The notes: a model not told the origin generated them from the letters alone. Positions 26,267-35,516 are shown, counted from the first letter of the stretch. The stretch: DNA of 64,000 nucleotides from Marinilactibacillus sp036039175 (GCF_036039175.1 NZ_JAYXKP010000001.1:124001-188000); one strand, 5' to 3'. Numbers and translations are program-made.

Positions 26267-27370
26267 ATGAATAATTTAGGCGATTCAGTACAACTTAAGC
26301 GTGGAGTTACATTGAAAAATAGAGCAATCATGGCTCCTATGACAAATATGATGAGCTTCTTTGACGGTACAATAACGGATAATGAACTAGCTTATTATGC
26401 ACTTCGAAGTGGAGAATTAGGTGCTGTAATTACAGCGGCAGCAAATGTTCAAGCTATTGGAAAAGGTTGGGAAGGCGAATTGGGTGTTCATGATGATCAG
26501 CACATACCTGGACTAGCCAAATTAGCTTCTTCTATAAAGAAATCTGGTACAAAAGCTATCTTGCAAATTTTCCACGGGGGTAGAATGTCTCCTAGTTCTG
26601 CATTAAGAGGAGAACAGCCCGTTTCTGCAAGTGCTGTTAAAGCAGAAAGACCCGAGGCTATTGAACCAAGATCACTGTCTGACGAAGAGGTTGTTCAAGT
26701 TATTGAAGACTTCAAAGCAGCTGCTATTAGAGCAATTAGAGCCGGATTTGACGGAATCGAGATTCACGGAGCGAATACTTATTTGATTCAACAATTCTTT
26801 TCTCCGCATTCAAATAGACGTGATGATAAATGGGGCGGAAGTCTTGAGAATAGATTTCACTTTGTAGATAGACTTGTAGATGAGATTATTGAAACGGTTG
26901 ATAACGAAACAACTGAACCGTTTATTGTCGGATATAGATTTTCTCCGGAAGAATATGAAAATCCTGGTATTCGTATTGAAGATACATTGTATTTGGTGGA
27001 TCATTTAGCTGATAAAAAATTGGATTATCTTCACATCTCACTCGGTGACTTCAGACAATTTTCTAAATTTGACGAAGCTAGAGAAAAAACAATTTTACAA
27101 CAAATGCATGACAAAATCGCTGGAAGAGTGCCTCTAATTAGTGTAGGAGATATTCGAAACAGCGCTGACGCTAAAGAAGCTTTGGAGCATAGTGAATTTG
27201 TCGCATTAGGTAGAGTATTGTTATCTGATCCACATTGGGCAAGCAAGGCTTTAAGTGGAAGAGATGAACAAATAAGATTAAACGTTACAGAAGAAGAACG
27301 AGAAGAATTGAAATTAAATAGCGGTGTCTGGATGTTTATGAAAGCTATGATGTCAGATAGAATTAAGTAA
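26267..27370 (+). CDS. NADH:flavin oxidoreductase, Old Yellow Enzyme family
   Basis: 367 aa FMN-dependent ene-reductase-like enzyme. The barrel motifs are clear: MAPMTN at the first strand, IFHGGRMSP, the active-site block GFDGIEIHGANTYLIQQF, then FFSPHSNRRDDKWGG and LGRVLLSDP near the end. The family reduces activated double bonds, quinones or nitro compounds with NAD(P)H, often as a stress response to electrophiles. ATG at 26267 with GAGAGGAA upstream; a TTG directly before it is less well spaced. Monocistronic, with a palindrome-bearing promoter and a strong terminator. Confidence 0.92.
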   Translation: MNNLGDSVQLKRGVTLKNRAIMAPMTNMMSFFDGTITDNELAYYALRSGELGAVITAAANVQAIGKGWEGELGVHDDQHIPGLAKLASSIKKSGTKAILQIFHGGRMSPSSALRGEQPVSASAVKAERPEAIEPRSLSDEEVVQVIEDFKAAAIRAIRAGFDGIEIHGANTYLIQQFFSPHSNRRDDKWGGSLENRFHFVDRLVDEIIETVDNETTEPFIVGYRFSPEEYENPGIRIEDTLYLVDHLADKKLDYLHISLGDFRQFSKFDEAREKTILQQMHDKIAGRVPLISVGDIRNSADAKEALEHSEFVALGRVLLSDPHWASKALSGRDEQIRLNVTEEEREELKLNSGVWMFMKAMMSDRIK

Positions 27371-27376
27371 TAATAA

Positions 27377-27413
27377 GTAACCTCGGGTAGCTTTACTCGA
27401 GGTTACTTTTTTT
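27377..27413 (+). terminator. Terminator after Old Yellow Enzyme gene
   Basis: GTAACCTCG pairs with CGAGGTTAC, then seven T residues. Confidence 0.92.
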
Positions 27414-27423
27414 AAAAAATTCA

Positions 27424-27452
27424 TTGACATTTATATTGATAGTGCTTACAAT
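27424..27452 (+). promoter_or_regulatory. Promoter of second beta-glucoside operon, with cre-like site
   Basis: TTGACA and TACAAT with a 17-base spacer. The stretch TGATAGTGCTTACA (27437-27450) matches 12 of 14 cre positions and overlaps the -10 box. Confidence 0.78.
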
Positions 27453-27481
27453 ATAGTAGAACAGTTAATTGAATAGCAAAA

Positions 27482-27511
27482 GGATTGTAACTGTATTGGC
27501 AGGCAACACCT
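27482..27511 (+). promoter_or_regulatory. RAT antitermination site B1, before antiterminator gene
   Basis: A 30-base RAT element (core TGTAACTGTATTGGCAGGCA). It is identical to the element at 28450-28479 and different from RAT A at 20280. Confidence 0.92.
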
Positions 27512-27573
27512 AATTACTTTTGACAGGATAATTTTATTCTGTTTCTAAAAGTTATTAAGGTGTATTTTTTTTT
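27507..27573 (+). terminator. Conditional terminator overlapping RAT B1
   Basis: CACCTAATTACTTTT pairs imperfectly with AAAAGTTATTAAGGTG, followed by TATTTTTTTTT. It makes the antiterminator gene itself subject to antitermination. Confidence 0.85.
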
Positions 27574-27590
27574 ATGGGAGGAGGTTGTCT

Positions 27591-28448
27591 GTGTGGATTA
27601 AAAAGATATTCAACAATAATATTATTCTTGCTCAGGATGAGAAAATGTCTGAACGCGTTTTACTCGGTAGAGGAATTGCCTTCGGGAAAAAAGAAAATGA
27701 TGAAGTTGATGAATCTAAAATCGATAAGATTTTTATTCTTGAATCTCAAGAGTTAGTAGATAAATTTGTACATTTAGTTGGTGAGATACCAACAAATCAT
27801 TTAGAGCTTACGGACAAAATAGTCAAGGAAGCTGAAGAGCGTCTTGAAGTGAAATTTAGTGATAGTATTTATATTGGTTTAGCTGATCATATAAATTATG
27901 CTTTATTCCGCTTTAAAAAAGGTGAACAAATTCAAAATGCATTTTTATGGGAAATCAAGAAATTTTACCCTAGAGAGTATCAAGTAGCTTTAGATATGCT
28001 CGAAACGATTTACTATTATGAAAAAGTAAAACTTTCAGAAGATGAAGCCAGTTTTATTGCGCTTCATTTTGTCAATGGTCAAAATATGGATTATGATGTC
28101 AATCTTAAAGGGATCAATGAGACGATTATCATTCAAGATATTTTCAATATTATAAAATTTCATTATTCAATTGATATAGAGGAAGATACTTTAAATTATA
28201 GTCGGTTTGTTACGCATCTAAGGTACTTTCTACAACGAATAACACGTAAGGAAAGATACGGATCGGGTGAGAATCAACTCTTCGATCAGGTAAGTATAAA
28301 GTATAAGAAAGCATATCAATGTGTTTTGAAAATAAACAGTTATCTAATTAAAAAATTAGATACTGAAATGACGGTTGATGAGCAATTATACTTTATTTTA
28401 CACATTAATCGATTAACAAATAGAGAAAATCAAATTCGATCAAATTAA
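27591..28448 (+). CDS. licT: BglG/LicT-type transcription antiterminator (second copy)
   Basis: 285 aa. The RNA-binding domain starts IKKIFNNNIIL with GRGIAFG near residue 30, followed by two PRD domains with regulatory histidines (LADHINYALFR, SRFVTHLRYF, ILHINRL). I chose GTG 27591: GGGAGGAGG lies 6 bases upstream and the resulting N-terminus matches the family, whereas TTG 27585 abuts the ribosome site. Unlike the first operon, this gene comes first and has its own RAT and terminator, an autoregulatory loop. A second RAT separates it from the PTS gene it should control. Confidence 0.93.
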   Translation: MWIKKIFNNNIILAQDEKMSERVLLGRGIAFGKKENDEVDESKIDKIFILESQELVDKFVHLVGEIPTNHLELTDKIVKEAEERLEVKFSDSIYIGLADHINYALFRFKKGEQIQNAFLWEIKKFYPREYQVALDMLETIYYYEKVKLSEDEASFIALHFVNGQNMDYDVNLKGINETIIIQDIFNIIKFHYSIDIEEDTLNYSRFVTHLRYFLQRITRKERYGSGENQLFDQVSIKYKKAYQCVLKINSYLIKKLDTEMTVDEQLYFILHINRLTNRENQIRSN

Positions 28449-28449
28449 T

Positions 28450-28479
28450 GGATTGTAACTGTATTGGCAGGCAACACCT
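28450..28479 (+). promoter_or_regulatory. RAT antitermination site B2, before PTS gene
   Basis: Identical over all 30 bases to RAT B1. It begins one base after the antiterminator stop codon. Confidence 0.92.
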
Positions 28480-28536
28480 GAATTGATCTACACAAAGTAT
28501 CTGTGATTTTTTGTGTAGACTTTTAGGTGTTTTTTT
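28475..28536 (+). terminator. Conditional terminator overlapping RAT B2
   Basis: CACCT...TCTACACAA pairs with TTGTGTAGA...AGGTG, followed by seven T residues. Basal antiterminator synthesis can stop here when no inducer is present. Confidence 0.88.
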
Positions 28537-28561
28537 GTACTTATAAATTGGAGGTAATAAT

Positions 28562-30457
28562 ATGAACAACAAAGAATTAGCTAAAGTAATTGTTGAGAAA
28601 GTCGGTGGAGCTGATAACGTCAGTGACTTAACCCATTGCATAACTAGGTTAAGATTTAATCTTAGAAATGCAGACCTAGCTGATACAGATGCTATAAAAG
28701 AAATGGATGGCATAGTCGGTGCGGTATACAAAGGTGGTCAGTATCAGGTCATTATTGGCCCTCATGTTCAAAGTGTCTACGATGAAGCCATTCAAATGGT
28801 AGGTGGAGAAACAAATGGAAAGCAGTCAGAATCAGAAGAAAAACCAAAAGGATTTGCACTATTTTTTGATACAATTGCAGGTATTTTCACCCCAATTGTT
28901 GGAGCTTTAGCAGGATCGGGTATGGTTAAAGCGATTCTAGCTTTGTCCACTGCAATGGGATGGTTATCTACGGAATCTCAGACTTATAGTATACTTAATA
29001 TAATGGGAGATGCAGTATTTTACTTCTTACCGTTCCTTATTGCTACTACTGCGGCTAAGAAATTCAAAACAAGTCAATTTTTAGCATTAGTATTTGCAGG
29101 TATTTTATTACATCCTGACTTGACAATGATGAGAACCGAAGGTGTTGAGGCAGCTTTCTTGGGTATTCCAATTAGATTAGCAACTTACTCTTCGTCCGTA
29201 ATTCCGATTATTTTGATTGTATTATTACAATCTTATATAGAGAAGTTTGCGAGAAAGTATACTCCTGATGTTGTCAAAGTCTTTGTCGTACCAATGGTTA
29301 CAATATTAATCGTAGCACCTATTGGTTTAATCGTCCTAGGACCATTAGGATCTATCGTTGGAGAATATTTAGCAGTATTCTTTACATTCTTAGAAGATGA
29401 AGCTAGTTTTGTTGTTCCGTTACTAGTAGGTGGTCTTGCACCATTCTTGGTTATGACGGGTATGCACTACAGTTTAGGAGCAGCTCAGGCAGTTCAAAGG
29501 TCTATAACTGGTTATGGTAGTATTCTTACTCCAGGGCTACTGTCAGCTAATATGGCACAAGGTGGAGCAGTCATGGCTGTAGCTTTTAGAACTAAAAATA
29601 AAAAAGTGAAATCACTAGCAACTTCAACGGGTATTTCTTGTTTTATGGGAGTTACTGAACCAGCACTGTACGGTGTTACACTACAAAATAAGCGTGTCCT
29701 AATATCTACTGTACTAGGTGGGGCGAGTGCTGGTCTTTATGCAGGTATTGTAGGATTGAAAGCATGGTCTTCTGGAACATCAAATATTTTTTCTACCCCA
29801 ATTTATATGGGTGGGGATTCAATGTGGAATTTTTATCATGCAATCATTACTGTAATCATAGGTGCCACAGTAGGATTTACTGCTTGTCTATTTTTATACA
29901 AAGAAAATATGGAGTCTGATACATCTTCAATTGATCATAAAAAGAAAGAAAACACGACAAACTTAAGTAATGATTCAGTTTCGTTGGGATCTAATTTAGG
30001 TGAAAAAAATGAAATTTTTAGTCCATTAGATGGGGAAATGATTTCGCTGACAGAAGTTGATGACGACGCTTTTGCAACTGAAGCCATGGGCAAGGGTGTT
30101 GCGATCATTCCATCGAATGGAAGCATATATGCACCATTCGACGGTCAAGTAGCTATGATATTTAAGACTAAACATGCCATTGGATTAAGAAGTCACACAG
30201 GTGTAGAACTATTGATTCACATTGGTATTGATACTGTGAAGTTAGAAGGTAAGCATTTCTTAGCAAAAATCCATGATGGAGACTCTTTTGTTAAAGGTGA
30301 TTTATTGATGAAATTTGACAGAGAGGCTATTTTAGATGCAGGTTTTGATTTGACTACGCCTGTTATTGTAACGAATACAAATGAATATCTTGATGTTATC
30401 GAATCTGAAGAAATAAACGTTTCTAATTTAAATAAAATTATGACAGTCGTCAAATAA
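28562..30457 (+). CDS. bglP: Beta-glucoside-specific PTS transporter, EIIBCA (second copy)
   Basis: 631 aa. EIIB with Cys26 (THCITRLRF), a polytopic EIIC (~residues 105-455), a charged linker, and EIIA with phospho-His553 (HIGIDTVKLEG). Same architecture as the protein at 20419 but clearly diverged in the EIIC domain, so a different beta-glucoside is likely. GGAGG lies 7 bases before the ATG. It is expressed only after read-through of the RAT B2 terminator, and is followed by its GH1 partner after 11 bases. Confidence 0.95.
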   Translation: MNNKELAKVIVEKVGGADNVSDLTHCITRLRFNLRNADLADTDAIKEMDGIVGAVYKGGQYQVIIGPHVQSVYDEAIQMVGGETNGKQSESEEKPKGFALFFDTIAGIFTPIVGALAGSGMVKAILALSTAMGWLSTESQTYSILNIMGDAVFYFLPFLIATTAAKKFKTSQFLALVFAGILLHPDLTMMRTEGVEAAFLGIPIRLATYSSSVIPIILIVLLQSYIEKFARKYTPDVVKVFVVPMVTILIVAPIGLIVLGPLGSIVGEYLAVFFTFLEDEASFVVPLLVGGLAPFLVMTGMHYSLGAAQAVQRSITGYGSILTPGLLSANMAQGGAVMAVAFRTKNKKVKSLATSTGISCFMGVTEPALYGVTLQNKRVLISTVLGGASAGLYAGIVGLKAWSSGTSNIFSTPIYMGGDSMWNFYHAIITVIIGATVGFTACLFLYKENMESDTSSIDHKKKENTTNLSNDSVSLGSNLGEKNEIFSPLDGEMISLTEVDDDAFATEAMGKGVAIIPSNGSIYAPFDGQVAMIFKTKHAIGLRSHTGVELLIHIGIDTVKLEGKHFLAKIHDGDSFVKGDLLMKFDREAILDAGFDLTTPVIVTNTNEYLDVIESEEINVSNLNKIMTVVK

Positions 30458-30468
30458 GGAGGAAGAAA

Positions 30469-31881
30469 ATGAGTCAGTTTCCAGAAGATTTTTTGTGGGG
30501 CGGTGCTACAGCTGCTAATCAATTAGAAGGTGCTTATAATATTGATGGCAAAGGTTTATCCGTTCAAGATATTATGCCTAAAGGTGTTTTAGGACCCATT
30601 TCAGACGGACCTACGGAAGATAATTTAAAACTGAAAGGAATAGATTTTTACCATAAATATGAAGAGGATATTAAACTCTTTGCTGAAATGGGATTTAAAG
30701 TTTATAGAATGTCAATTGCTTGGACAAGAATTTTCCCAACAGGTGAGGAGACTGAACCTAACGAAGCAGGATTAGCATTTTATGATAAAGTTTTTGACAC
30801 ATGTAAACAATACGGAATCATGCCATTGGTTACTTTATCGCACTATGAGCCGCCGTTAAATTTAGCAAAAAAATACGGGTCTTGGTTAGATAGAAGAATG
30901 ATTGATTTCTTTGCTAAATATGCCGAGACAGTCATGAATCGATATAAGGATAAAGTTAGCCACTGGATTACATTTAATGAAATTAACGTCACTGTATTCT
31001 CTCCGCTTTTAGGAGGAGGTATTTTAACTCCAAAAGAAGAATTAACAATGAGTCAAAGATATCAAGCTGCACATCATCAACTAGTTGCGAGCGGATTGGT
31101 TACTAAAATGGCAAGAAATATCAATTCTAATTTTAAGATTGGATGTATGGTCGCTTCTCAGCCGAGATATGCTATGACGTGTAACCCTGATGATATTCTT
31201 TATGCGATGGAGCAACAACAGGAGACAACATTTTTTGTGCACGTTCACGCTACTGGAGAATATCCATACTATACTAAACGATTATTTAATGAAGAGAATG
31301 TTGAAATAGAAATTACTGAAGAAGATAGAGAATATTTGAGTCACACTGTAGATTACATCACTTTTAGTTACTATAATAGTCGTACGATGGCAAAAGATCC
31401 ATCGCCTTATCAAACAGCTGCAGGAAATATATATAGAGGACTAAAAAACCCGTATGTTCAATATAGTGATTGGAATTATCCAATAGACCCTCAAGGACTA
31501 CGTTACATGTTAAACTTTTATTATGAACGCTACCAACTACCTCTTTTTGTAGCAGAGAATGGTATGGGTAGTTATGATGATCCAATAGAAAATGAAGATG
31601 GTTCATTAACAATTAACGATGAGTACCGAATTAACTTTTTTAATAACCATATTTTACAAATTGAAAAAGCAATCGAAGATGGGGTAGATGTATTTGGTTA
31701 TACTGCATGGGGTTGTATCGATTTAGTCAGTGCTGCATCAGCTCAAATTGAAAAACGATACGGTATGATTTATGTTGATCGACAACCAGATGGAAGTGGC
31801 ACTCTAAAACGAACAAGAAAAAAATCGTTTTATTGGTATAAAGAATTGATTGAATCAAATGGAGATTCTTTAGAACGATAA
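30469..31881 (+). CDS. 6-phospho-beta-glucosidase, GH1 (second copy)
   Basis: 470 aa. The N-terminal FLWGGATAANQ motif, acid/base Glu171 in TFNEIN and nucleophile Glu363 in VAENGMG are intact. It hydrolyses the phosphorylated sugar imported by the preceding EIIBCA. AAGGAGG precedes the ATG. It is similar in length and motifs to the enzyme at 22275 but lacks that enzyme's long N-terminal loop. Last gene of the second beta-glucoside operon. Confidence 0.95.
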   Translation: MSQFPEDFLWGGATAANQLEGAYNIDGKGLSVQDIMPKGVLGPISDGPTEDNLKLKGIDFYHKYEEDIKLFAEMGFKVYRMSIAWTRIFPTGEETEPNEAGLAFYDKVFDTCKQYGIMPLVTLSHYEPPLNLAKKYGSWLDRRMIDFFAKYAETVMNRYKDKVSHWITFNEINVTVFSPLLGGGILTPKEELTMSQRYQAAHHQLVASGLVTKMARNINSNFKIGCMVASQPRYAMTCNPDDILYAMEQQQETTFFVHVHATGEYPYYTKRLFNEENVEIEITEEDREYLSHTVDYITFSYYNSRTMAKDPSPYQTAAGNIYRGLKNPYVQYSDWNYPIDPQGLRYMLNFYYERYQLPLFVAENGMGSYDDPIENEDGSLTINDEYRINFFNNHILQIEKAIEDGVDVFGYTAWGCIDLVSAASAQIEKRYGMIYVDRQPDGSGTLKRTRKKSFYWYKELIESNGDSLER

Positions 31882-31886
31882 TTCAT

Positions 31887-31919
31887 ACAAAAAGCCGACC
31901 TATATGGTCGGCTTTTTGT
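31887..31919. terminator. Terminator of second beta-glucoside operon, bidirectional
   Basis: ACAAAAAGCCGACC pairs with GGTCGGCTTTTTGT around TATAT. A/T tracts on both sides let it serve the convergent gene too. Confidence 0.93.
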
Positions 31920-31929
31920 ATAAAGATAA

Positions 31930-32457
31930 TTAACTAAATTGAATATAGATAGTTAAATCAAAGGGTTCATAGTCTTTAATGATTTGTTCAGTTTCACTAT
32001 TATAGTACTTATAGGGTCCACCTTTGATATAAGCAAAATTAGCAACAATCGTTGATTGCAAATAAGATAACGTATTTTTAGTATATTCATTAGGTAGTTT
32101 ACCCAAAAATATATCATCTATATAGATATCTAATCTGTCGGCGTTGCTGGGCACTATTTTAACGTTTTGAGTGCGATAACTCTCATATTTAAAGATTTTA
32201 TTAGCAGACTTTTTAAATTCTTGAGCGCTTTTACCAGCATACTTTCTTTTATTAGGATCGTTTTCTATAATTTTAGATGTAATCGTATTTATAGTATCTT
32301 GATTAGAAGTTAACTCTTTTGCGGTTAAGTGGATTTTATATTCAATCGATAATGGAAGACGAGCCTTTTCTCTCAGTATGGGCATTTCTTTAATGAATTG
32401 CTGTGACTGATTAGACTGTTTCTTCCAAAACTTTTTTATAGCATTCATGAATCCCAT
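31930..32457 (-). CDS. Hypothetical protein, possibly HIRAN-like
   Basis: 175 aa, basic and soluble. I do not firmly recognise it. The layout KYAGKSAQEF..., then YESYRTQNVKIVPSNADRLD, IYIDDIFLGKLP and a late GGPYKYYN recalls lactic acid bacterial proteins with a HIRAN-type region (extended strand, then V-G-x-(I/L)-P). This is a pattern impression, not an alignment. ATG 32457 follows AGGAGG by 7 bases; an upstream in-frame TTG at 32475 would overlap that site. Single gene, convergent with the GH1 gene. Confidence 0.6.
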   Translation of the reverse strand: MGFMNAIKKFWKKQSNQSQQFIKEMPILREKARLPLSIEYKIHLTAKELTSNQDTINTITSKIIENDPNKRKYAGKSAQEFKKSANKIFKYESYRTQNVKIVPSNADRLDIYIDDIFLGKLPNEYTKNTLSYLQSTIVANFAYIKGGPYKYYNSETEQIIKDYEPFDLTIYIQFS

Positions 32458-32669
32458 ATTAAATCCTCCTCTCAATCAAGTGAAATGAAATTCATGGTAT
32501 AAAAGGGAATGTTATCTTTAAATAACATTTCATATTTTTATATTAACTAAAATAGGAACTATCTTCAAGATTTAAGCCTTATTTTAAGGGAATAAATTCT
32601 AAACATTATCGTTTTGTAACGATTTTTCATCTAATGAATGATATTTGATTCTTTATGGAAAAAAGTCAC

Positions 32670-32699
32670 TTGCTGTCTTTTGTGAAAATGATTTATACT
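32670..32699 (+). promoter_or_regulatory. Promoter of the Lnr-like operon
   Basis: TTGCTG and TATACT with an 18-base spacer, about 40 bases before the TTG start. Confidence 0.5.
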
Positions 32700-32740
32700 T
32701 TGAATAGTAGAATTTATGATAATTGTTAGGAGGAGTTGTA

Positions 32741-33853
32741 TTGATCAATTATTGGATCTACTTCATACTTTTGACTGTGACTTGGATATCTGCACTTTTC
32801 TTTCAAGATAGTTCAGTTTTAGGATTATTTTATTCAGTACTTTTTTTTGCGGGATATAATCTTATACCATTAGTTTCTCTTTTTTTGAAAAAAGTGTTTT
32901 TTATCGGATTACTTTTATGTACCGTCTTAACTTTTATTTCAGTGGAGTTGAATCCTTTTGTCTGGTTGATTTTGGTTATTCTTGCGGCACAATTCTATGA
33001 GCTTTTAAAACCTTACATACTCTATTGTCTGATCGTTCTCAGTTTCTTGATCATACTCTTTCCAGCTTTCAACGCGCTAAATTCAAAGATGATCGTGTAT
33101 CAACTTATACTCGTAGGTTTATCTATCCTATTGATTGGTCAGCTAAATAACCAAAAGAAACAGCGATTTAAAATATCTTTGGATAATACTAGAATGTATA
33201 ATGAATTATCTTCTATCAAGCGACAGCAATTCCGCAATGACGAGAGTATCCGCCTGGAAGAAAGAAGTCAGATTGCTAGAGAAATTCATGATGCAGTGGG
33301 GCATAGATTAACTGCTTTACTGATGCAACTAGAAGTCGCTCGTTTGCAAGCTAAAAACAAAGAAAGTGCTGAACAATTCAATGCTCTCAAGAAATTAGCT
33401 CAGATGAGCCTTTCGGATACGCGAAAGGCTGTTAGTACATTAAAGTCGCAAGAACAATCTGGTCTCCAAGCTGTAATTTTTCTGATTCGTAAATTAGAGA
33501 CTGAAAGTCATTTGAGACTTACAATGACCTTGAAGTCCGGTGTTTTGAACAGTAGGTTAAACAATGAACAATCGGTTACACTTTACCGAGCGATTCAGGA
33601 GGCCCTCACCAATATGATGAAACATAGTGACCGAAAACGCGCTGAAATCGTTTTTGAAATCATCGCGGAAAGAGAATTGAAATTTTCAGTAAAACATATT
33701 CAATCTGAAAAAGTGATCGTAAAAGAAGGCTTTGGTTTATCCAATATGAAAGAACGTCTGGAAAGAATCGATGGGAAGTTGTCTATTCAAAATAATGATA
33801 ATCACTTCATTGTGATTGGCCAATTCCCACTGGAGGTGAAGCAAAATGATTGA
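32741..33853 (+). CDS. Sensor histidine kinase, NarL/LnrJ-like
   Basis: 370 aa. About 140 residues with five to six membrane helices and almost no extracellular loop are followed by a HisKA_3 dimerisation domain (phospho-acceptor His183 in AREIHDAVGHR) and an ATPase domain (N-box EALTNMMKHS, G-box GFGLSNMKERL). It phosphorylates the regulator encoded next, which it overlaps by 8 bases. TTG start at 32741, 7 bases after AGGAGG. Gene order kinase-regulator-ATPase-permease-permease matches Bacillus lnrJKLMN (yfiJKLMN), a membrane-active polyene (linearmycin) sensor and exporter. Confidence 0.9.
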   Translation: MINYWIYFILLTVTWISALFFQDSSVLGLFYSVLFFAGYNLIPLVSLFLKKVFFIGLLLCTVLTFISVELNPFVWLILVILAAQFYELLKPYILYCLIVLSFLIILFPAFNALNSKMIVYQLILVGLSILLIGQLNNQKKQRFKISLDNTRMYNELSSIKRQQFRNDESIRLEERSQIAREIHDAVGHRLTALLMQLEVARLQAKNKESAEQFNALKKLAQMSLSDTRKAVSTLKSQEQSGLQAVIFLIRKLETESHLRLTMTLKSGVLNSRLNNEQSVTLYRAIQEALTNMMKHSDRKRAEIVFEIIAERELKFSVKHIQSEKVIVKEGFGLSNMKERLERIDGKLSIQNNDNHFIVIGQFPLEVKQND

Positions 33854-34484
33854 TATTTTGATAGCTGAAGACCAAACCATAGTGAGACAAGGGTTAAAAA
33901 TCATGCTCGAGACGGACAAAGAATTCAGAGTGACTGGACAAGCAGAAAATGGTCTTCGGGCAGTAGAACTTTGTGATCAAAATCGATATGATTTAATCTT
34001 ACTTGACATTCGAATGCCGAAAATGACCGGGCTCGAAGCAGGGAAAAGAATTCGTGATAAATGGCCAGATGTTACCATATTAATGCTGACCACATTTAAT
34101 GATCAGGACTATGCATTGGAAGCTTTGAAAAATGGTGCCAATGGTTATTTATTAAAAGATGGAGATGCGGATGAGCTGATCAAGTCGGTTAGAAGTGCTT
34201 TGAATGGAGGAATGGCCATTGAAGATCAAGTAGCTGCGAAATTAGTCCCCTCCTTATTGAAGCATCAGAGTGAACGGTTAGAAGTAGACGAAGCGTTAAC
34301 TGAACGGGAAATAGCCATTATAAAAAGAATCGGCGAAGGTATGAACAATCATGAAATAGCAGAATCGCTTTTTCTTTCAGTTGGGACAATCAAAAATCAT
34401 ATATCGACTATTTTATTGAAATTAGAATTGAGAGATCGAACGCAGATAGCGATTTACGCTATAAAACACCAGTTAACAAACTGA
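33846..34484 (+). CDS. Response regulator, NarL/LuxR family (LnrK-like)
   Basis: 212 aa. A receiver domain with Asp54 (LLDIRMP) is followed by a LuxR helix-turn-helix (LTEREIAIIKRIGEG...SVGTIKNHIS). It is the target of the overlapping histidine kinase and probably activates the downstream ABC genes. The ATG overlaps the kinase gene and GGAGG sits inside it. A small terminator-like hairpin follows, which could limit read-through into the ABC genes or hold a second regulated promoter. Confidence 0.93.
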   Translation: MIDILIAEDQTIVRQGLKIMLETDKEFRVTGQAENGLRAVELCDQNRYDLILLDIRMPKMTGLEAGKRIRDKWPDVTILMLTTFNDQDYALEALKNGANGYLLKDGDADELIKSVRSALNGGMAIEDQVAAKLVPSLLKHQSERLEVDEALTEREIAIIKRIGEGMNNHEIAESLFLSVGTIKNHISTILLKLELRDRTQIAIYAIKHQLTN

Positions 34485-34517
34485 ATATAGTGACTAAAGT
34501 CATATAAACTAATGACC

Positions 34518-34546
34518 AGAGACAGTAACCTTGCTGTCTCTTTTTA
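34518..34546 (+). terminator. Hairpin between response regulator and ABC genes
   Basis: AGAGACAG pairs with CTGTCTCT, then TTTTT. It either ends the two-component unit or attenuates transcription into the ABC operon. Confidence 0.65.
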
Positions 34547-34583
34547 TTTATACTAAAGACAAATAAAGAAAGGAGAGAACAAG

Positions 34584-35516
34584 ATGCTAGAAGTACGAGA
34601 GATATCTAAATCATTTAAAAAAACAGTCGCAGTCGATCATTTAAGTATGTATATAGAAAAAGGCGAATCTGTTGGTTTGTTGGGTCCTAATGGAGCAGGT
34701 AAATCAACGACTATTTCTATGATTTCAACACTATTACCTCCAGATAATGGAACGATTGAATACAAAAATATTAATATTTTAAAAAATGCAAGCACGATCA
34801 GACCTGTACTAGGTGTCGTCCCGCAAGAGATTGCATTATATGAAGAATTGTCAGCTTACGAGAATATGCGATTTTTTGGGAAGATATATGGGCTAAAAGG
34901 AACTGCTTTAAACAGAAAGGTGGATGAGGTATTAAAGCTCGTTGGTTTAACAGAGCGGCGAAAAGAGCCTGTGAAAAATTATTCTGGTGGCATGAAAAGA
35001 CGAATCAATTTGGCAGTAGCGCTTCTTCACGATCCTGAAGTTCTGATTATGGATGAACCTACTGTAGGGATTGATCCGCAATCTAGAAATCATATATTGG
35101 ATACGATTCGTAAACTGAACGTTGAGCATAACTTGACCATACTCTATACCAGTCATTATATGGATGAAGTTGAAAAATTATGTGACCGAATCTATATTAT
35201 GGACAACGGAAAAATTGTGGCTTCCGGTACAAATGAAGAGTTGAAGAGTTTGTTATCAAATGAAGAGACCGTGGAAATTGAAGTGAAAACTAAAAAAGTA
35301 GAATTTGCAGAGGTATTGAAAAAACACCCTGATGTCAATCAACTATATGAAACAACTAAAGGTTATAGATTGATAGTGTCTAAAAGGGACGAACTCCTTG
35401 TAGACATCTTTCGTCAAGCCGCTCTTCACGAAGTAACAGTAACTGGAATCCAAGTCAAAGAACCCACTCTTGAAGACGTGTTTTTACATTTAACAGGTAG
35501 GAAACTTAGAGATTAG
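34584..35516 (+). CDS. ABC exporter ATPase (LnrL/DrrA-like)
   Basis: 310 aa. Walker A GPNGAGKST, Q-loop VPQE, signature YSGGMKRR, Walker B LIMDEPTVGID and switch His (YTSHYMDEVE) are all intact. A C-terminal ~80-residue extension resembles DUF4162, found in drug-export ATPases. It energises the two ABC-2 permeases encoded next. AAAGGAGAG precedes the ATG. Export of a membrane-active compound is the expected role by analogy with LnrLMN; the actual substrate is unknown. Confidence 0.93.
   Translation: MLEVREISKSFKKTVAVDHLSMYIEKGESVGLLGPNGAGKSTTISMISTLLPPDNGTIEYKNINILKNASTIRPVLGVVPQEIALYEELSAYENMRFFGKIYGLKGTALNRKVDEVLKLVGLTERRKEPVKNYSGGMKRRINLAVALLHDPEVLIMDEPTVGIDPQSRNHILDTIRKLNVEHNLTILYTSHYMDEVEKLCDRIYIMDNGKIVASGTNEELKSLLSNEETVEIEVKTKKVEFAEVLKKHPDVNQLYETTKGYRLIVSKRDELLVDIFRQAALHEVTVTGIQVKEPTLEDVFLHLTGRKLRD

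Noticed and set aside
27574..27756. Second open frame overlapping the start of the second antiterminator
   Set aside because: Short, and it lies in another frame of a well-conserved gene.
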